Assembly (NCBI GenBank): GCA_022984795.1
Contig: JALIHJ010000051.1
Coordinates: forward strand, 124,001 to 188,000
Direction of reading: 5' to 3'
Length of the DNA stretch: 64,000 nucleotides
Source of the DNA: Fabrea salina
Taxonomy: Eukaryota; Ciliophora; Heterotrichea; Heterotrichida; Fabreidae
Shown: positions 1 to 8,271 of the stretch, one piece after another
Layout of the letters: every line of letters begins with the position of its first letter
How positions within the stretch are numbered: the stretch's first letter is position 1
Translations under genes and position numbers: made by a program
Notes under the pieces: generated by a model
Told to the model about the DNA's origin: nothing
Databases searched by the model: none
What the model saw: only the letters and a program-made list of their open reading frames with translations

Positions 1-769
1 CAAAGTTAACTTCTGTGTTTAGAATCTTCCCAAATAGTTCGTTTTTACTAGACCCAAAAAAAGGAAAGGCTCCACACAACAGCACGTACAAAATAACTCC
101 GCAACTCCAAATGTCGCACTCCAGTCCGTAAGAACCCCTCAAAACCTCAGGTGCAATGTAGTTAGGAGTCCCCACACAGCTTTTCATAAGCTTGGTGTCG
201 AACTTGCAGCCGAATTTGTTAGAAAGACCAAAGTCAATTAACTTCAGTTCGGCATCGTCAGACTTAGAGTCAAACATAAAGTTTTCAGGCTTCAAGTCTC
301 GGTGACAGACTCCGTTGGCGTGTATGTGGTTAACTGCCCTTAAGATTTTCTTCATCAAAAAAGCTGCGTCGCTTTCGTCGTAGTTGCCTTTATCTAGGAT
401 CCTGTCAAGCAAGTCCCCTCCTTTGCAGTACTCCATTATCATGTGGTAGTACTTTTCGTCTTCAAACTTGCCAAACAGCTTAATGATATTGGGGTGGTCC
501 ATTTTGCACATAATTTCAAACTCTTGTTGCAGCAACTCGTGGTTTTTGATTTTGTTTTTGTCGATTGTTTTGATAGCTACTTTAAAGTTTGCCTGGGTTC
601 TAGATACAGCTTTTCGCACTGTGCCAAAGTGGCCGGTTCCTAGTACTTTTTGGAATTTAAAGTAGGCTTTTATATCAGAAAATATTTTGGAGCACTCTTG
701 GTTATTAGAACCATTTACAGGCTTTTTGGGAGTGTGGTCTATAGAATACCCGGGACATAACTGGCCCAT
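1..769 (-). CDS. Calcium-dependent-type protein kinase, 3' end cut by window edge
   Basis: Serine/threonine kinase of the CDPK/CaMK type. From the ATG at 769, 256 codons lie in the window, covering nearly the whole catalytic domain. Visible motifs are the Gly loop GTGHFG (residues 44-49), VAIK with K67, HRDLKPEN (D158), DFG (179-181) and GTPNYIAPEV. The activation loop and the spacing fit CDPK. The EF-hand tail expected in a true CDPK would lie beyond base 1, so this is unproven. The N-terminus MGQLC has Gly2 and Cys5, which could be myristoylated and palmitoylated and place it at a membrane, as is common in CDPKs. It is divergent from the nucleoporin gene, with 62 bp between the starts. Confidence 0.88.
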   Translation of the reverse strand, partial: MGQLCPGYSIDHTPKKPVNGSNNQECSKIFSDIKAYFKFQKVLGTGHFGTVRKAVSRTQANFKVAIKTIDKNKIKNHELLQQEFEIMCKMDHPNIIKLFGKFEDEKYYHMIMEYCKGGDLLDRILDKGNYDESDAAFLMKKILRAVNHIHANGVCHRDLKPENFMFDSKSDDAELKLIDFGLSNKFGCKFDTKLMKSCVGTPNYIAPEVLRGSYGLECDIWSCGVILYVLLCGAFPFFGSSKNELFGKILNTEVNF

Positions 770-831
770 TATTTATTATAGCAGTATTTAATTCTTGGTA
801 AAACATTACTAATTAGACTCAAATACAATAA

Positions 832-3228
832 ATGGAAAAGTGGGATTTAAGTTCTAGCAAGTCTGAGTTTCCTGTACTTACAAAAGAAGGCTATCAAACA
901 CTCCCGCCTTTCGATGAACTACTTAAGCTTTCGAAAAGCCAACTTAGAAGCGTACAACACTTCACAATTTACAACCAGCATGGAAAAATTGAATTTTTAG
1001 GCAGCACAAACCTTTTGGGCCTGGACCTCGACTCAATAGTTTGGATACACAAGAACTATGTAGAAGTTTACCCACCCAATGTTTCTTTTAAAAGCAGTGC
1101 CTTGAACAAACCCTCCATCATTACTCTTTACCAAGCTTCTTTAAAGTCGTTGTCTGCAGGACTTTCGGTCTCTGAAAAGCAAAACTTCAAACAACTCGAG
1201 TGCTTGCCTCAAACAGGGTTTTGGAAGTTTAAAGTAGAGCACTTCACTAAGTATGGATTAATCGATGAGTCAGACGAAGAAGAAGAAGCAGTATCCCCCA
1301 CAGCCGACTCACTTGCTTCTGAGGAAGACTCAACTTATACTCCAATACTAGTTGAACCCGAACCTAGAAGACCTATAGGTCTTGAAGAAGCTATGCAACA
1401 AACTTACGAACCCGAAGTAGTTAAGTCTCAACTCAACGAAAGGTTCAGAGTCAACCTAGGACCTGAAGGTGAGTTTTTTACTCCAACAAACAAACTAGGA
1501 AGTATCCTCAAAGTCAACTTAAACACTCAAAACGAAAAAATAAAGGACGAGTTAGAGATAATGCTGGCGTGCAACGATGATGACCCTATGGTGTGGACTC
1601 AAAGGTTCTGGAAGCACATGGCTTCTTTCCACTTAAGTCAAAGAGACGCTAACAACGCAATGATCTGGACACTTATGAATGTGTTGTTTGGAAGCGCTGA
1701 CTTAGATACTTTTCAAGTCTTGCAAGACGAGTTTTCTCTACAAAGTTGGGCTTCAGAAGTCCAAATGGTTGATGAGTCCGAAAAACTCAAAGCTAAAAGA
1801 AAAAAGGCCTTATGGAACTGGTTAAAAGCCTGGAATAACTGGTTCTTTCCTAGCATACAGACTGGCGACTCCTTAGAAACCATTCTTGAGTGCTTGGCAA
1901 ACTGCAAAGTCCAAGAAGCTGTAACAGAAGCCTTAGAGTCAAATCAGTTTTACTTAGCTAGCCTTTTATCGATGACTCCTACTAGGTGGTTCAAAGATAA
2001 GCTAAAAAGACAATTATCAGACTGGGAAGCAGAAGAAAAACTAAACTACATACCTGAAAATGTACTTATGATATACAAGCTGCTAAGTGGAGAATTGGAA
2101 CCAGTTAAGCACCTAGAGTGGATTAGAGGACTTGCCTTAGTTTTAAGGTTTTCTGAAAAGTACAATGGGGACCTTGCTTCTTGTTTTAATGCTTTTAAGT
2201 CTGAATTTGACAACCCTAATTACCAAAGCTTTCCTGGTTCAAGGTTTTCCCAAGAACACAAAGACCTGTGCTACCACCTTTTGGAGTTCTACTCAGACCC
2301 CAAACACAACTTAGGTAAGCTTCCAAGTATGCTGCACCCCTACACTCACACAGAAAACTTCTCAGTGGGAACAGCTTGGCTTATCCTTCACAGTCTGACT
2401 CTATACATTGAGAACTCGAATATTCTAGACAGCATGGTAGAAGACCAAACTATTTACAACGAGTACCAAAGTTTGTTGCATACTCTTGCCAAACTTGGGT
2501 ACATGCTTGCAGACGAACTTGAGTTAGCAGGGAACTGGACCCACGCTATTTTGGTTCTGCAAAACACTCCCAATAACGAACCTTCTGTTAAAGAAATGCT
2601 TAAAAGACACTTGCCGAGTTCCCAAGCAAAAGAAGGTTTTCTAATTAGAATAGGAGTTCCTGAAAACTTTATATACGAAGCTAAAGCATTGGGCTTTGAG
2701 TACTTTTGGGATTTTTCAACAGCAATATCTCTGCATCTAGAAGCACAAGACTACTGGAGGGCCCACAACCTTTTAATGACTCACTACGGTCCTGACTGCG
2801 TGATCTCTTACGAAGGCGAAGACCTAAAAAAGCAACTTTACGACCCAGTGATTAAAAAACTCCGAAAAAAATCTAACGAAATAGCTTCTTGGAACCTAAG
2901 TGGAGGAATATACGAAAAGTACATTGACTTGTCTTTGAAAGCAAGAGCCTTCAGACACGAAACTGAACCAGAACTTTCAGGGACCCTGTCTGAAATCAGG
3001 GCTTTTTTGAACAGAGTCTTTTATTTGCCCAAAAGCAGTGTGAAGCAGCAAGCAGCAGTGGCAAAGATCGAAAAGAAGTTACTAGAGTGGGACACCCAAA
3101 TAGTTAGGGCTTTTATGCAGCTAGACTTACCTCAAGGACCACCAGAAGAAGTTCAGTTTGGAGTGATGCAGTCTGAAGACGCTATAAGAATGGCTGAAGT
3201 AATTGCAGAAAGACACTTGTTTGGTTAA
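832..3228 (+). CDS. Nup98 autoproteolytic domain fused to Nup96 (no FG repeats)
   Basis: Nuclear-pore scaffold protein of 798 aa. Residues about 12-145 match the Nup98 autoproteolytic (S59) domain, including the EGYQTLPPFDELLKL start and the closing KVEHFTKYGLIDESDEEEE-like acidic stretch. The cleavage site of the family is HF|S; here it is H137-F138-T139, so Thr would be the nucleophile. The rest is the helical Nup96 part that in other eukaryotes binds Sec13 in the Y complex. The GLFG-repeat region that normally precedes the domain is absent: the ATG sits 12 codons before it and the divergent kinase gene starts 62 bp upstream. Family call is secure; whether the protein is cleaved is not known. 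Confidence 0.9.
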   Translation: MEKWDLSSSKSEFPVLTKEGYQTLPPFDELLKLSKSQLRSVQHFTIYNQHGKIEFLGSTNLLGLDLDSIVWIHKNYVEVYPPNVSFKSSALNKPSIITLYQASLKSLSAGLSVSEKQNFKQLECLPQTGFWKFKVEHFTKYGLIDESDEEEEAVSPTADSLASEEDSTYTPILVEPEPRRPIGLEEAMQQTYEPEVVKSQLNERFRVNLGPEGEFFTPTNKLGSILKVNLNTQNEKIKDELEIMLACNDDDPMVWTQRFWKHMASFHLSQRDANNAMIWTLMNVLFGSADLDTFQVLQDEFSLQSWASEVQMVDESEKLKAKRKKALWNWLKAWNNWFFPSIQTGDSLETILECLANCKVQEAVTEALESNQFYLASLLSMTPTRWFKDKLKRQLSDWEAEEKLNYIPENVLMIYKLLSGELEPVKHLEWIRGLALVLRFSEKYNGDLASCFNAFKSEFDNPNYQSFPGSRFSQEHKDLCYHLLEFYSDPKHNLGKLPSMLHPYTHTENFSVGTAWLILHSLTLYIENSNILDSMVEDQTIYNEYQSLLHTLAKLGYMLADELELAGNWTHAILVLQNTPNNEPSVKEMLKRHLPSSQAKEGFLIRIGVPENFIYEAKALGFEYFWDFSTAISLHLEAQDYWRAHNLLMTHYGPDCVISYEGEDLKKQLYDPVIKKLRKKSNEIASWNLSGGIYEKYIDLSLKARAFRHETEPELSGTLSEIRAFLNRVFYLPKSSVKQQAAVAKIEKKLLEWDTQIVRAFMQLDLPQGPPEEVQFGVMQSEDAIRMAEVIAERHLFG

Positions 3229-3242
3229 TAAGTAATACTTAA

Positions 3243-4511
3243 ATGTCAGAGGAACCTGATTATGAAACCTTAGCTTCTCTTTTAAAACAAAGAAACAAAG
3301 AAAACAAACTACTCCAGAAAAAAGTCAGCAAACTCGAAGAAAGATACGTAAGCAAGCACAAAGAAAGTGCAGATGTCCAGGAACAGAACCTGTCTTTAAT
3401 GGGATTTCTACAGCAAGTACTTGACAGACACCTTTCTCAGGACCAAGTCACTCCTCAAAGACTTGAGTCGCTGTGGGCTTCTAAACAAGAAGAACAAAAA
3501 AGACTCATGCGAAACATCACTGAAAATGCCAACGAACAAACCCAAAAAGTTACCTCTGAACTCAACAGAGTCAAAGAAGAACTCAAGGCAAAGGAGTCTG
3601 AACTAAAAGAATTCCAAGCTTTAGAAGAACAGTGCCAAGAATTCAAATCCCAAATAGCTGAGTTGCGGGCTGAAAATGAATACCTAGAAAAACAACTAGA
3701 CAACTTCAGAGTGGAAAACGCCAAGTTAAGGGCCAAACAAGACGAAATTTCAAAAGCCAAAACCAACAACCTCCTCGCAGCCCTTGAACAAAGGCCCCCT
3801 GACCACTCTGAAGACGTTACTAAGCTCCAAAAACAACTAGTTGACGCACAAAACCGCATTAGCCACTTAGAAACCGAACTCAAAACCAGAGAAAACCAAG
3901 AAGAAAAAGAAGTTGAAACCCAAAGGTACATTGAAGAGATCCTTGACCAAAAAAGCAGACAAGAAACTGAACTCTTAGAGATGAAACAGCACATGGACTC
4001 AATCAAACAAGAGTTCAAAGAACACCGCAGAAAAGCCCAGCAGCTTCTACTTGAAAAAGAACAAAGCCTTGACAGACTCAAAGGCAAACTCAAAGACCTA
4101 GAAAACACCTCTTCTGAAGACCAACAAATTACTGCACTCAAACTCAGAATTTCTGAACTCGAAAAAGCCCAGTCTAAGGAAAACGTGAACTTAGAGTACT
4201 TAAAAAACATAGTTATGAAGTTCATGGAGTACATGTACACAGGGAACCTAAAAGAAGCCAACACTCTAGGGTACGTAGTGTACACTGTTTTAGAGTTCAC
4301 TCCAGAAGAAATAGAAGTTGTCAAATCAGCTAAAGAAAGCAACAGACTCTTTACCAAAGTGGCTAACTTAATCTACAACAAAAACCCTGGAGTAGGCTTG
4401 TCCCACAACACACTCCATACTCTCGAAGGCAGACGCAGAGTGAATTTTTCATCAGAAAGCAGCAGGTTCTTAGACTCAAGCCAACTTGACAGCAGTAACT
4501 TACGCTTTTAA
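3243..4511 (+). CDS. GRIP-domain golgin
   Basis: A 422-aa coiled-coil protein. Residues about 15-310 are almost continuous heptad-rich, Glu/Lys/Gln-rich coiled coil. Residues about 312-362 match a GRIP domain: NLEYLKNIVMKFMEYM with the conserved Tyr, then a second helix ending TPEEIEVVK. GRIP domains bind Arl1-GTP on the trans-Golgi, so this is probably a tethering golgin. It is short for a golgin. It follows the nucleoporin gene after only 14 bp, and its stop lies 6 bp from that of the convergent oxidoreductase gene. Confidence 0.85.
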   Translation: MSEEPDYETLASLLKQRNKENKLLQKKVSKLEERYVSKHKESADVQEQNLSLMGFLQQVLDRHLSQDQVTPQRLESLWASKQEEQKRLMRNITENANEQTQKVTSELNRVKEELKAKESELKEFQALEEQCQEFKSQIAELRAENEYLEKQLDNFRVENAKLRAKQDEISKAKTNNLLAALEQRPPDHSEDVTKLQKQLVDAQNRISHLETELKTRENQEEKEVETQRYIEEILDQKSRQETELLEMKQHMDSIKQEFKEHRRKAQQLLLEKEQSLDRLKGKLKDLENTSSEDQQITALKLRISELEKAQSKENVNLEYLKNIVMKFMEYMYTGNLKEANTLGYVVYTVLEFTPEEIEVVKSAKESNRLFTKVANLIYNKNPGVGLSHNTLHTLEGRRRVNFSSESSRFLDSSQLDSSNLRF

Positions 4512-4517
4512 CTCTTG

Positions 4518-5690
4518 TTAACTATAAACACTTCTGTAGTCTTCAAGTTCTTTTTTAGAAAACAACTTTTTAGCTTGAAAAGAGTAAACAAACCTTTTGT
4601 CTAAAAAGTCTTTAGTCCACATAACTGTTTTCCCCCGCAAAGACTTCCCCCACTTGGTAGCTAAAGCTCTTCCGCCGCCTAAATTCAGTATGGTTAACTC
4701 GTCACTAGTTTCTTCGTACTTAGTGAGCTTTTCTTGAGTAGCTTCAAAGAAGCTTTTTAACTTTTTGGACAGGTTTTTAAAAACTACCTGGGCTTGTCTG
4801 TAGTAATTGGTTTTGTTTAAGCCTTGAGTGCACGTTTGACCGACAATCATTATGTTCTGAAATCCGTAGCACTGCAAGTGCTCGTCAAGCAAAAAAAGTC
4901 CTTCAGAGGTTCTAGGCAAAGCATTCAAGAATTCAGGGTGCAGTTGCAAGCTAGAGTTCACTACTAAGTTTCCTTTTATGGTTTGTGAGTCTTCTAAAAA
5001 AAGGGTGTTGTGTCGAATGCAACTGATTCCAGTCCCTTTAGTAACTTTTATGCCTTTTAAGTCGAGTTCCTGAAGCACCTTTCTTTTGAAGCTTTCTGGG
5101 AACTCTTCTAAAGGTTCCTGGTCACTAACCAGTTGCATGTTAACTTCCTCAAAACTCTTTGAAAACCTACTATGCAAGTTAAAGCACAACTCAACTGCTG
5201 CAAGATTTCTTCCAACAACTACTATGTTGGGGTCTTCTTTTGTTTCTACTAGTCTTTCTTCAGCTGCTTCAATCTGGTGACAAAAGGACTTGTAAGCTGA
5301 AAAGTTCACACAGGAGTCTTCTTTGAAGCAACTCGACTCTAAACTAACAACTAAAAAATCGTAAGGAATGACTTCTTTGCTTTGGAGAGTAAGAGTTTGG
5401 GTAAGTGGGTTCAGCATAGTTGGACTCTGGAGTAAAAAACTGGAGTCTGAGTAGTACGCAAGGGCCTTTAAGTCTACTGAAGCCTCTTGGATGCTGTAGA
5501 TTCCAGATACTACACCTGGAATCATGCCTGGGTATAACCACTCTTCAAACTCACTAACCAGGTACAGGTCTACCTTGGACCTAAGGCTTCTAGAAAGCTT
5601 TTTAAAGTACACAAGAACTGAAGAGTTAACTTGGCCCCCGCCTACCAAAACTACCGTAGCTTTTTTTGAAGGATTATCTTTTTGTTCCAT
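4518..5690 (-). CDS. FAD/NAD-dependent oxidoreductase of the SelD-associated type
   Basis: A 390-aa pyridine-nucleotide-disulphide-type oxidoreductase. An N-terminal Rossmann motif VVLVGGGQVN (about residues 13-22) binds FAD; a second, NIVVVGRNLAAVE, lies near residue 155. The motif LYPGMIPGVVSGIY and the C-terminal GRALATKWGKSL...DKRFVYSF block are typical of the family that is often fused to or neighbours selenide-water dikinase (SelD) in bacteria and protists. Here it stands alone with no SelD domain. Substrate unknown. No organelle signal is obvious. Confidence 0.72.
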   Translation of the reverse strand: MEQKDNPSKKATVVLVGGGQVNSSVLVYFKKLSRSLRSKVDLYLVSEFEEWLYPGMIPGVVSGIYSIQEASVDLKALAYYSDSSFLLQSPTMLNPLTQTLTLQSKEVIPYDFLVVSLESSCFKEDSCVNFSAYKSFCHQIEAAEERLVETKEDPNIVVVGRNLAAVELCFNLHSRFSKSFEEVNMQLVSDQEPLEEFPESFKRKVLQELDLKGIKVTKGTGISCIRHNTLFLEDSQTIKGNLVVNSSLQLHPEFLNALPRTSEGLFLLDEHLQCYGFQNIMIVGQTCTQGLNKTNYYRQAQVVFKNLSKKLKSFFEATQEKLTKYEETSDELTILNLGGGRALATKWGKSLRGKTVMWTKDFLDKRFVYSFQAKKLFSKKELEDYRSVYS

Positions 5691-5712
5691 TAAAGTATAG
5701 TGCTTAACTTAA

Positions 5713-6069
5713 TTATAGTTGCCGCAGTTGCTGATCTAAACTTTTCATGTGGTAAAATACATGATAGCAGTCTTCCTTTCCGCATTCTCTTTCTATTTCA
5801 GATATAAACTTAATAACATCGTCACAAACGCTTTTAAGATAGTTCTTTCGAGAAGGACTTTTGGAGTCGTCCCAGTAGTCTATGCTCTTCCGGCGCAACA
5901 CAAAGTTGTCTTCGTTTGAAGCACTGAACTCCAGTTGTGTTTCTAGTTGTGTGACCGCAGCTTTGAGGGTTTCAAATGGAGGAGTCAGGTCTTCTTCTCC
6001 GTCTGGGGAGCAAGGAAGCGACACTACTAACCAGTCCAGCACTGGGGGTGTTTCGGCTCTATCTTCCAT
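5713..6069 (-). CDS. Small hypothetical protein (118 aa)
   Basis: Not recognised. An acidic 118-aa protein with a predicted helical middle (about residues 34-50) and a C-terminal helical part rich in Lys/Glu and Cys. No signal peptide or membrane segment. It lies between the oxidoreductase gene (22 bp downstream) and the SPRY gene (45 bp upstream) on the same strand. Codon use resembles its neighbours and the antisense frame is less gene-like, so I take it as real. Confidence 0.6.
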   Translation of the reverse strand: MEDRAETPPVLDWLVVSLPCSPDGEEDLTPPFETLKAAVTQLETQLEFSASNEDNFVLRRKSIDYWDDSKSPSRKNYLKSVCDDVIKFISEIERECGKEDCYHVFYHMKSLDQQLRQL

Positions 6070-6114
6070 TTACATTAAACACCTTGCTTTTTCTAACTTA
6101 TTAATTAATGTCTG

Positions 6115-7044
6115 CTATAGCTTGTACTCAAGTCTGACTTGTGCTCTACAATAAAACAAAGAAACTGCTGGGTGCACATTCATGGGAACATTATTAAACG
6201 CCACACCAAAGTTCTTTCCGTTTTTAAGAAAAGTTAGCATTCCACTGGAGCCTTCGTAATGCAGACTAATCCCTATCACGTCCCCTGTGCGAGCAGGCTC
6301 CGCGTACTCCTCCACACCTGAGCCTGGCCCGAACTTGTTGCCGTCCGAGCAAGTGTACCCCCAAAACCCATCAGACTCAGGTGGGCGTGTATACAGGTTA
6401 AGGTCTGCCTTAGCCACTCCAATATGAATATCCTCGTCGTCAACATACAAGTCAATCTTGACTTCCCAGTAGTACTTTCCACAACTCAAACAAACGTTCC
6501 CCAGAACAGACTCGAATTCGTCGTCTGTCTTTTTCAAAGCTACAGTGCCTCCTTCAGAGATTTCGATATTGCTGCCTTTTTTACTTTGGTCCCACAAAAA
6601 GTTTTGCTTGACTATTGCAATTAATTTGGCCTGGGAAGGCAGTTGCAAAGCCAAAGGAGAGTCCCCAGTTTTGACTTCTTTAAGCGTCCCCATGGGGTAA
6701 TAAAGCTTAAGTACTGCGTGTGAAGGAAGTTCTAGCTGGTAAGAAACCTTCGAAAACAACTTAGAGAAGTCTTGGCAAAGCTTCCAGTCAAAGTCCAAAC
6801 ACTTGCGTAGCTTTGTAAAAGTTTTGACTTGAATAGAGATCGATTCCGAAAGAAGACCTGGATCTACATACCCTGTCCCGCCCCAGCTGAACTGTACTTT
6901 GGCGCTGTTTTCGGTTTTTTCCGTTAATGTGGCGTAGCCCCAAGGCGTTACAACGTGTTTCCTTTCTTCTTGTCTGATGTGCTCTTTCATACTTACTTTC
7001 TTTTCTAAAGCCCATAATTGTATTCTGTTTCTTGTGCTGAGCAT
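6115..7044 (-). CDS. SPRY-domain protein
   Basis: A 309-aa protein. Residues about 185-305 form a SPRY fold: CGKYYWEVKID, IHIGVAKADLNL, GFWGYTCSDG, GDVIGISLHYE and the KNGKNFGVAF strand are its landmark strands. SPRY domains are protein-binding modules. The N-terminal part carries VVTPWGYATLTE and a Trp-Gly strand like the beta-rich leaders seen on some ciliate proteins, then a region near residues 95-160 that could be ubiquitin-like; this is a guess. M1 leaves 9 bp to the PAM16 stop; the next Met (codon 19, base 6990) is an alternative start. Confidence 0.8.
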   Translation of the reverse strand: MLSTRNRIQLWALEKKVSMKEHIRQEERKHVVTPWGYATLTEKTENSAKVQFSWGGTGYVDPGLLSESISIQVKTFTKLRKCLDFDWKLCQDFSKLFSKVSYQLELPSHAVLKLYYPMGTLKEVKTGDSPLALQLPSQAKLIAIVKQNFLWDQSKKGSNIEISEGGTVALKKTDDEFESVLGNVCLSCGKYYWEVKIDLYVDDEDIHIGVAKADLNLYTRPPESDGFWGYTCSDGNKFGPGSGVEEYAEPARTGDVIGISLHYEGSSGMLTFLKNGKNFGVAFNNVPMNVHPAVSLFYCRAQVRLEYKL

Positions 7045-7053
7045 AAATACTTA

Positions 7054-7419
7054 TCATTTACTGTTTTTATACTTAGCTAAAAGAACGTCCCTTGCTCCCA
7101 TGAACTTGCACTGTAAGTAAAAGGAACCTCCCTTAGCTGGGTCGTTGATTTGGAACAAGTGCTGGAAGCGCTCTTGGACTTCAGCCTCTGTGAAGTTCTG
7201 AGGCACTTCAATCACCTTCAAGGCTTCTTCTTTGCTCATAGGTTTAGTTGACTCAAAGTTCCTGTTGAGTTCTTTGAAACGTTGCTGGAAGTACTCAGCT
7301 GTGTACCCCTCTCCTGCTTAGTGGTTACTTTTCAAAACCTTCCCAATAGCTAAGGCAAGGGTCTTTGCGTACCTTACACCGTAGGTAAAAATAAGGTTCC
7401 TCAGAAGCGGACCCCACAT
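7054..7419 (-). CDS. PAM16: PAM16/TIM16, mitochondrial import motor subunit (two exons)
   Basis: Exon 1 is 7329-7419, exon 2 is 7054-7313; a 15-nt intron (7314-7328) separates them in phase 1. The 116-aa product starts with a hydrophobic MWGPLLRNLIFTYGVRYAK leader, then a degenerate J-domain: MSKEEALKVIEV, RFQHLFQIND and GGSFYLQCKFMGARDVLL, the PAM16 signature (GGSFYLQSK in most). As in all PAM16, the HPD motif of true J proteins is missing. PAM16 holds PAM14/18 in check at the TIM23 channel and controls Hsp70 in protein import. Length matches the family. Without splicing the frame stops inside the intron. Confidence 0.9.
7314..7328 (-). other. 15-nt spliceosomal intron in PAM16
   Basis: On the minus strand the intron reads GTAACCACTAAGCAG. 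It is in phase 1. Retention brings in an in-frame TAA. Removing it joins a hydrophobic leader to the PAM16 J-like domain. Confidence 0.9.
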
Positions 7420-7663
7420 TATATTAGTATTGAAATAGTGAGCTTGACTTTGTGAGTTTGATTAAAGTGGTTTAGTTCGTTATGATAAATTGGGATAAAT
7501 GGTAAACTTCTAGAACAACAGCCCCAAAGACTGCCTTGTCCTTGTCTTCTGAGCTCAAGTCACTAAGTTTCAAAGTCTAGGTTTTCAAACTTAGCTTAAT
7601 TACTAAACATTTAAATAGATTCTGAGAACAAGTTAGGGTTACCAGGGTTACTTGTCTAGACAA
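7420..7663. other. Intergenic stretch, 244 bp
   Basis: One of the longer gaps of the window. It lies upstream of PAM16 and downstream of the Cys/His-repeat gene, both on the minus strand. I see no reading frame, tRNA or clear repeat; it probably holds the PAM16 promoter and the upstream gene's 3' end. Confidence 0.5.
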
Positions 7664-8110
7664 CTACTGAGTAGTTCTCTTCTTGTTCTTCTTGCGCTTG
7701 CCGAAGACTCTTGAGCGGTGGTACTGTTGGAGGTAGCAGAACTGGCACTTCCCTTTGGCGTAAAAGTTGCGATCGGTATGGGGGCAAGCCCAGGCAAGTT
7801 TGTTCCTGCCTTCTCTGTGATAGCAGTTATTGCACATGTTTTTGGCGTAGTGCTTTCTATCGGGATGGGGGCACGCGGTCACGGCCTTGCAGCGGCGTTT
7901 AGTAGGCCCTTGTGAAACTAGATTTGCATAGGGAGCGGGAGTTGGTGAAAAGGGGTCTGGGAGGTCTTTGCTGAGAGGCCACTTCGCAGTGGTTTCACAG
8001 GGGTTCAATAGTGAGAACATACTGGAAAAGACATTTGCTTCTGTGCTACTAGGTGGTTCATTATTACATTCAAGGTATTTCATTTTTTTTACTGTCCATT
8101 GATATGTCAT
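7664..8110 (-). CDS. Small protein with two CxH-x10-CxxC zinc-binding-like repeats
   Basis: Function not recognised. A 148-aa protein whose C-terminal half has two copies of one motif: C80-x-H82-x10-C93-x2-C96 and C109-x-H111-x10-C122-x2-C125, each within CPHxDRxxYAKxxCxxCY. The Cys/His set suggests one zinc per repeat. The repeats are followed by a very basic tail (GKRKKNKKRTT) that could be a nuclear signal or bind nucleic acid. The N-terminal 75 residues are low-complexity, Pro/Ser-rich. Met10 (base 8083) is an alternative start. Confidence 0.72.
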   Translation of the reverse strand: MTYQWTVKKMKYLECNNEPPSSTEANVFSSMFSLLNPCETTAKWPLSKDLPDPFSPTPAPYANLVSQGPTKRRCKAVTACPHPDRKHYAKNMCNNCYHREGRNKLAWACPHTDRNFYAKGKCQFCYLQQYHRSRVFGKRKKNKKRTTQ

Positions 8111-8271
8111 CTCAAATATTATTATACAAGCTATGCAACTTAATATGAGTTTTTGTGGTAAATATGAAACTAAAAGCCTCTATTAAACAGGCAATTATAC
8201 TAGGAACCTGGTTGCATACTATGTAAAGCTATTTAAATACATACTATAAACAGTGGCACTTTAAGGCTTTA

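Noticed and set aside
3455-4357. 300-codon frame on the minus strand
   Set aside because: Ser/Leu/Phe-rich antisense shadow of the golgin coiled coil; no domain.
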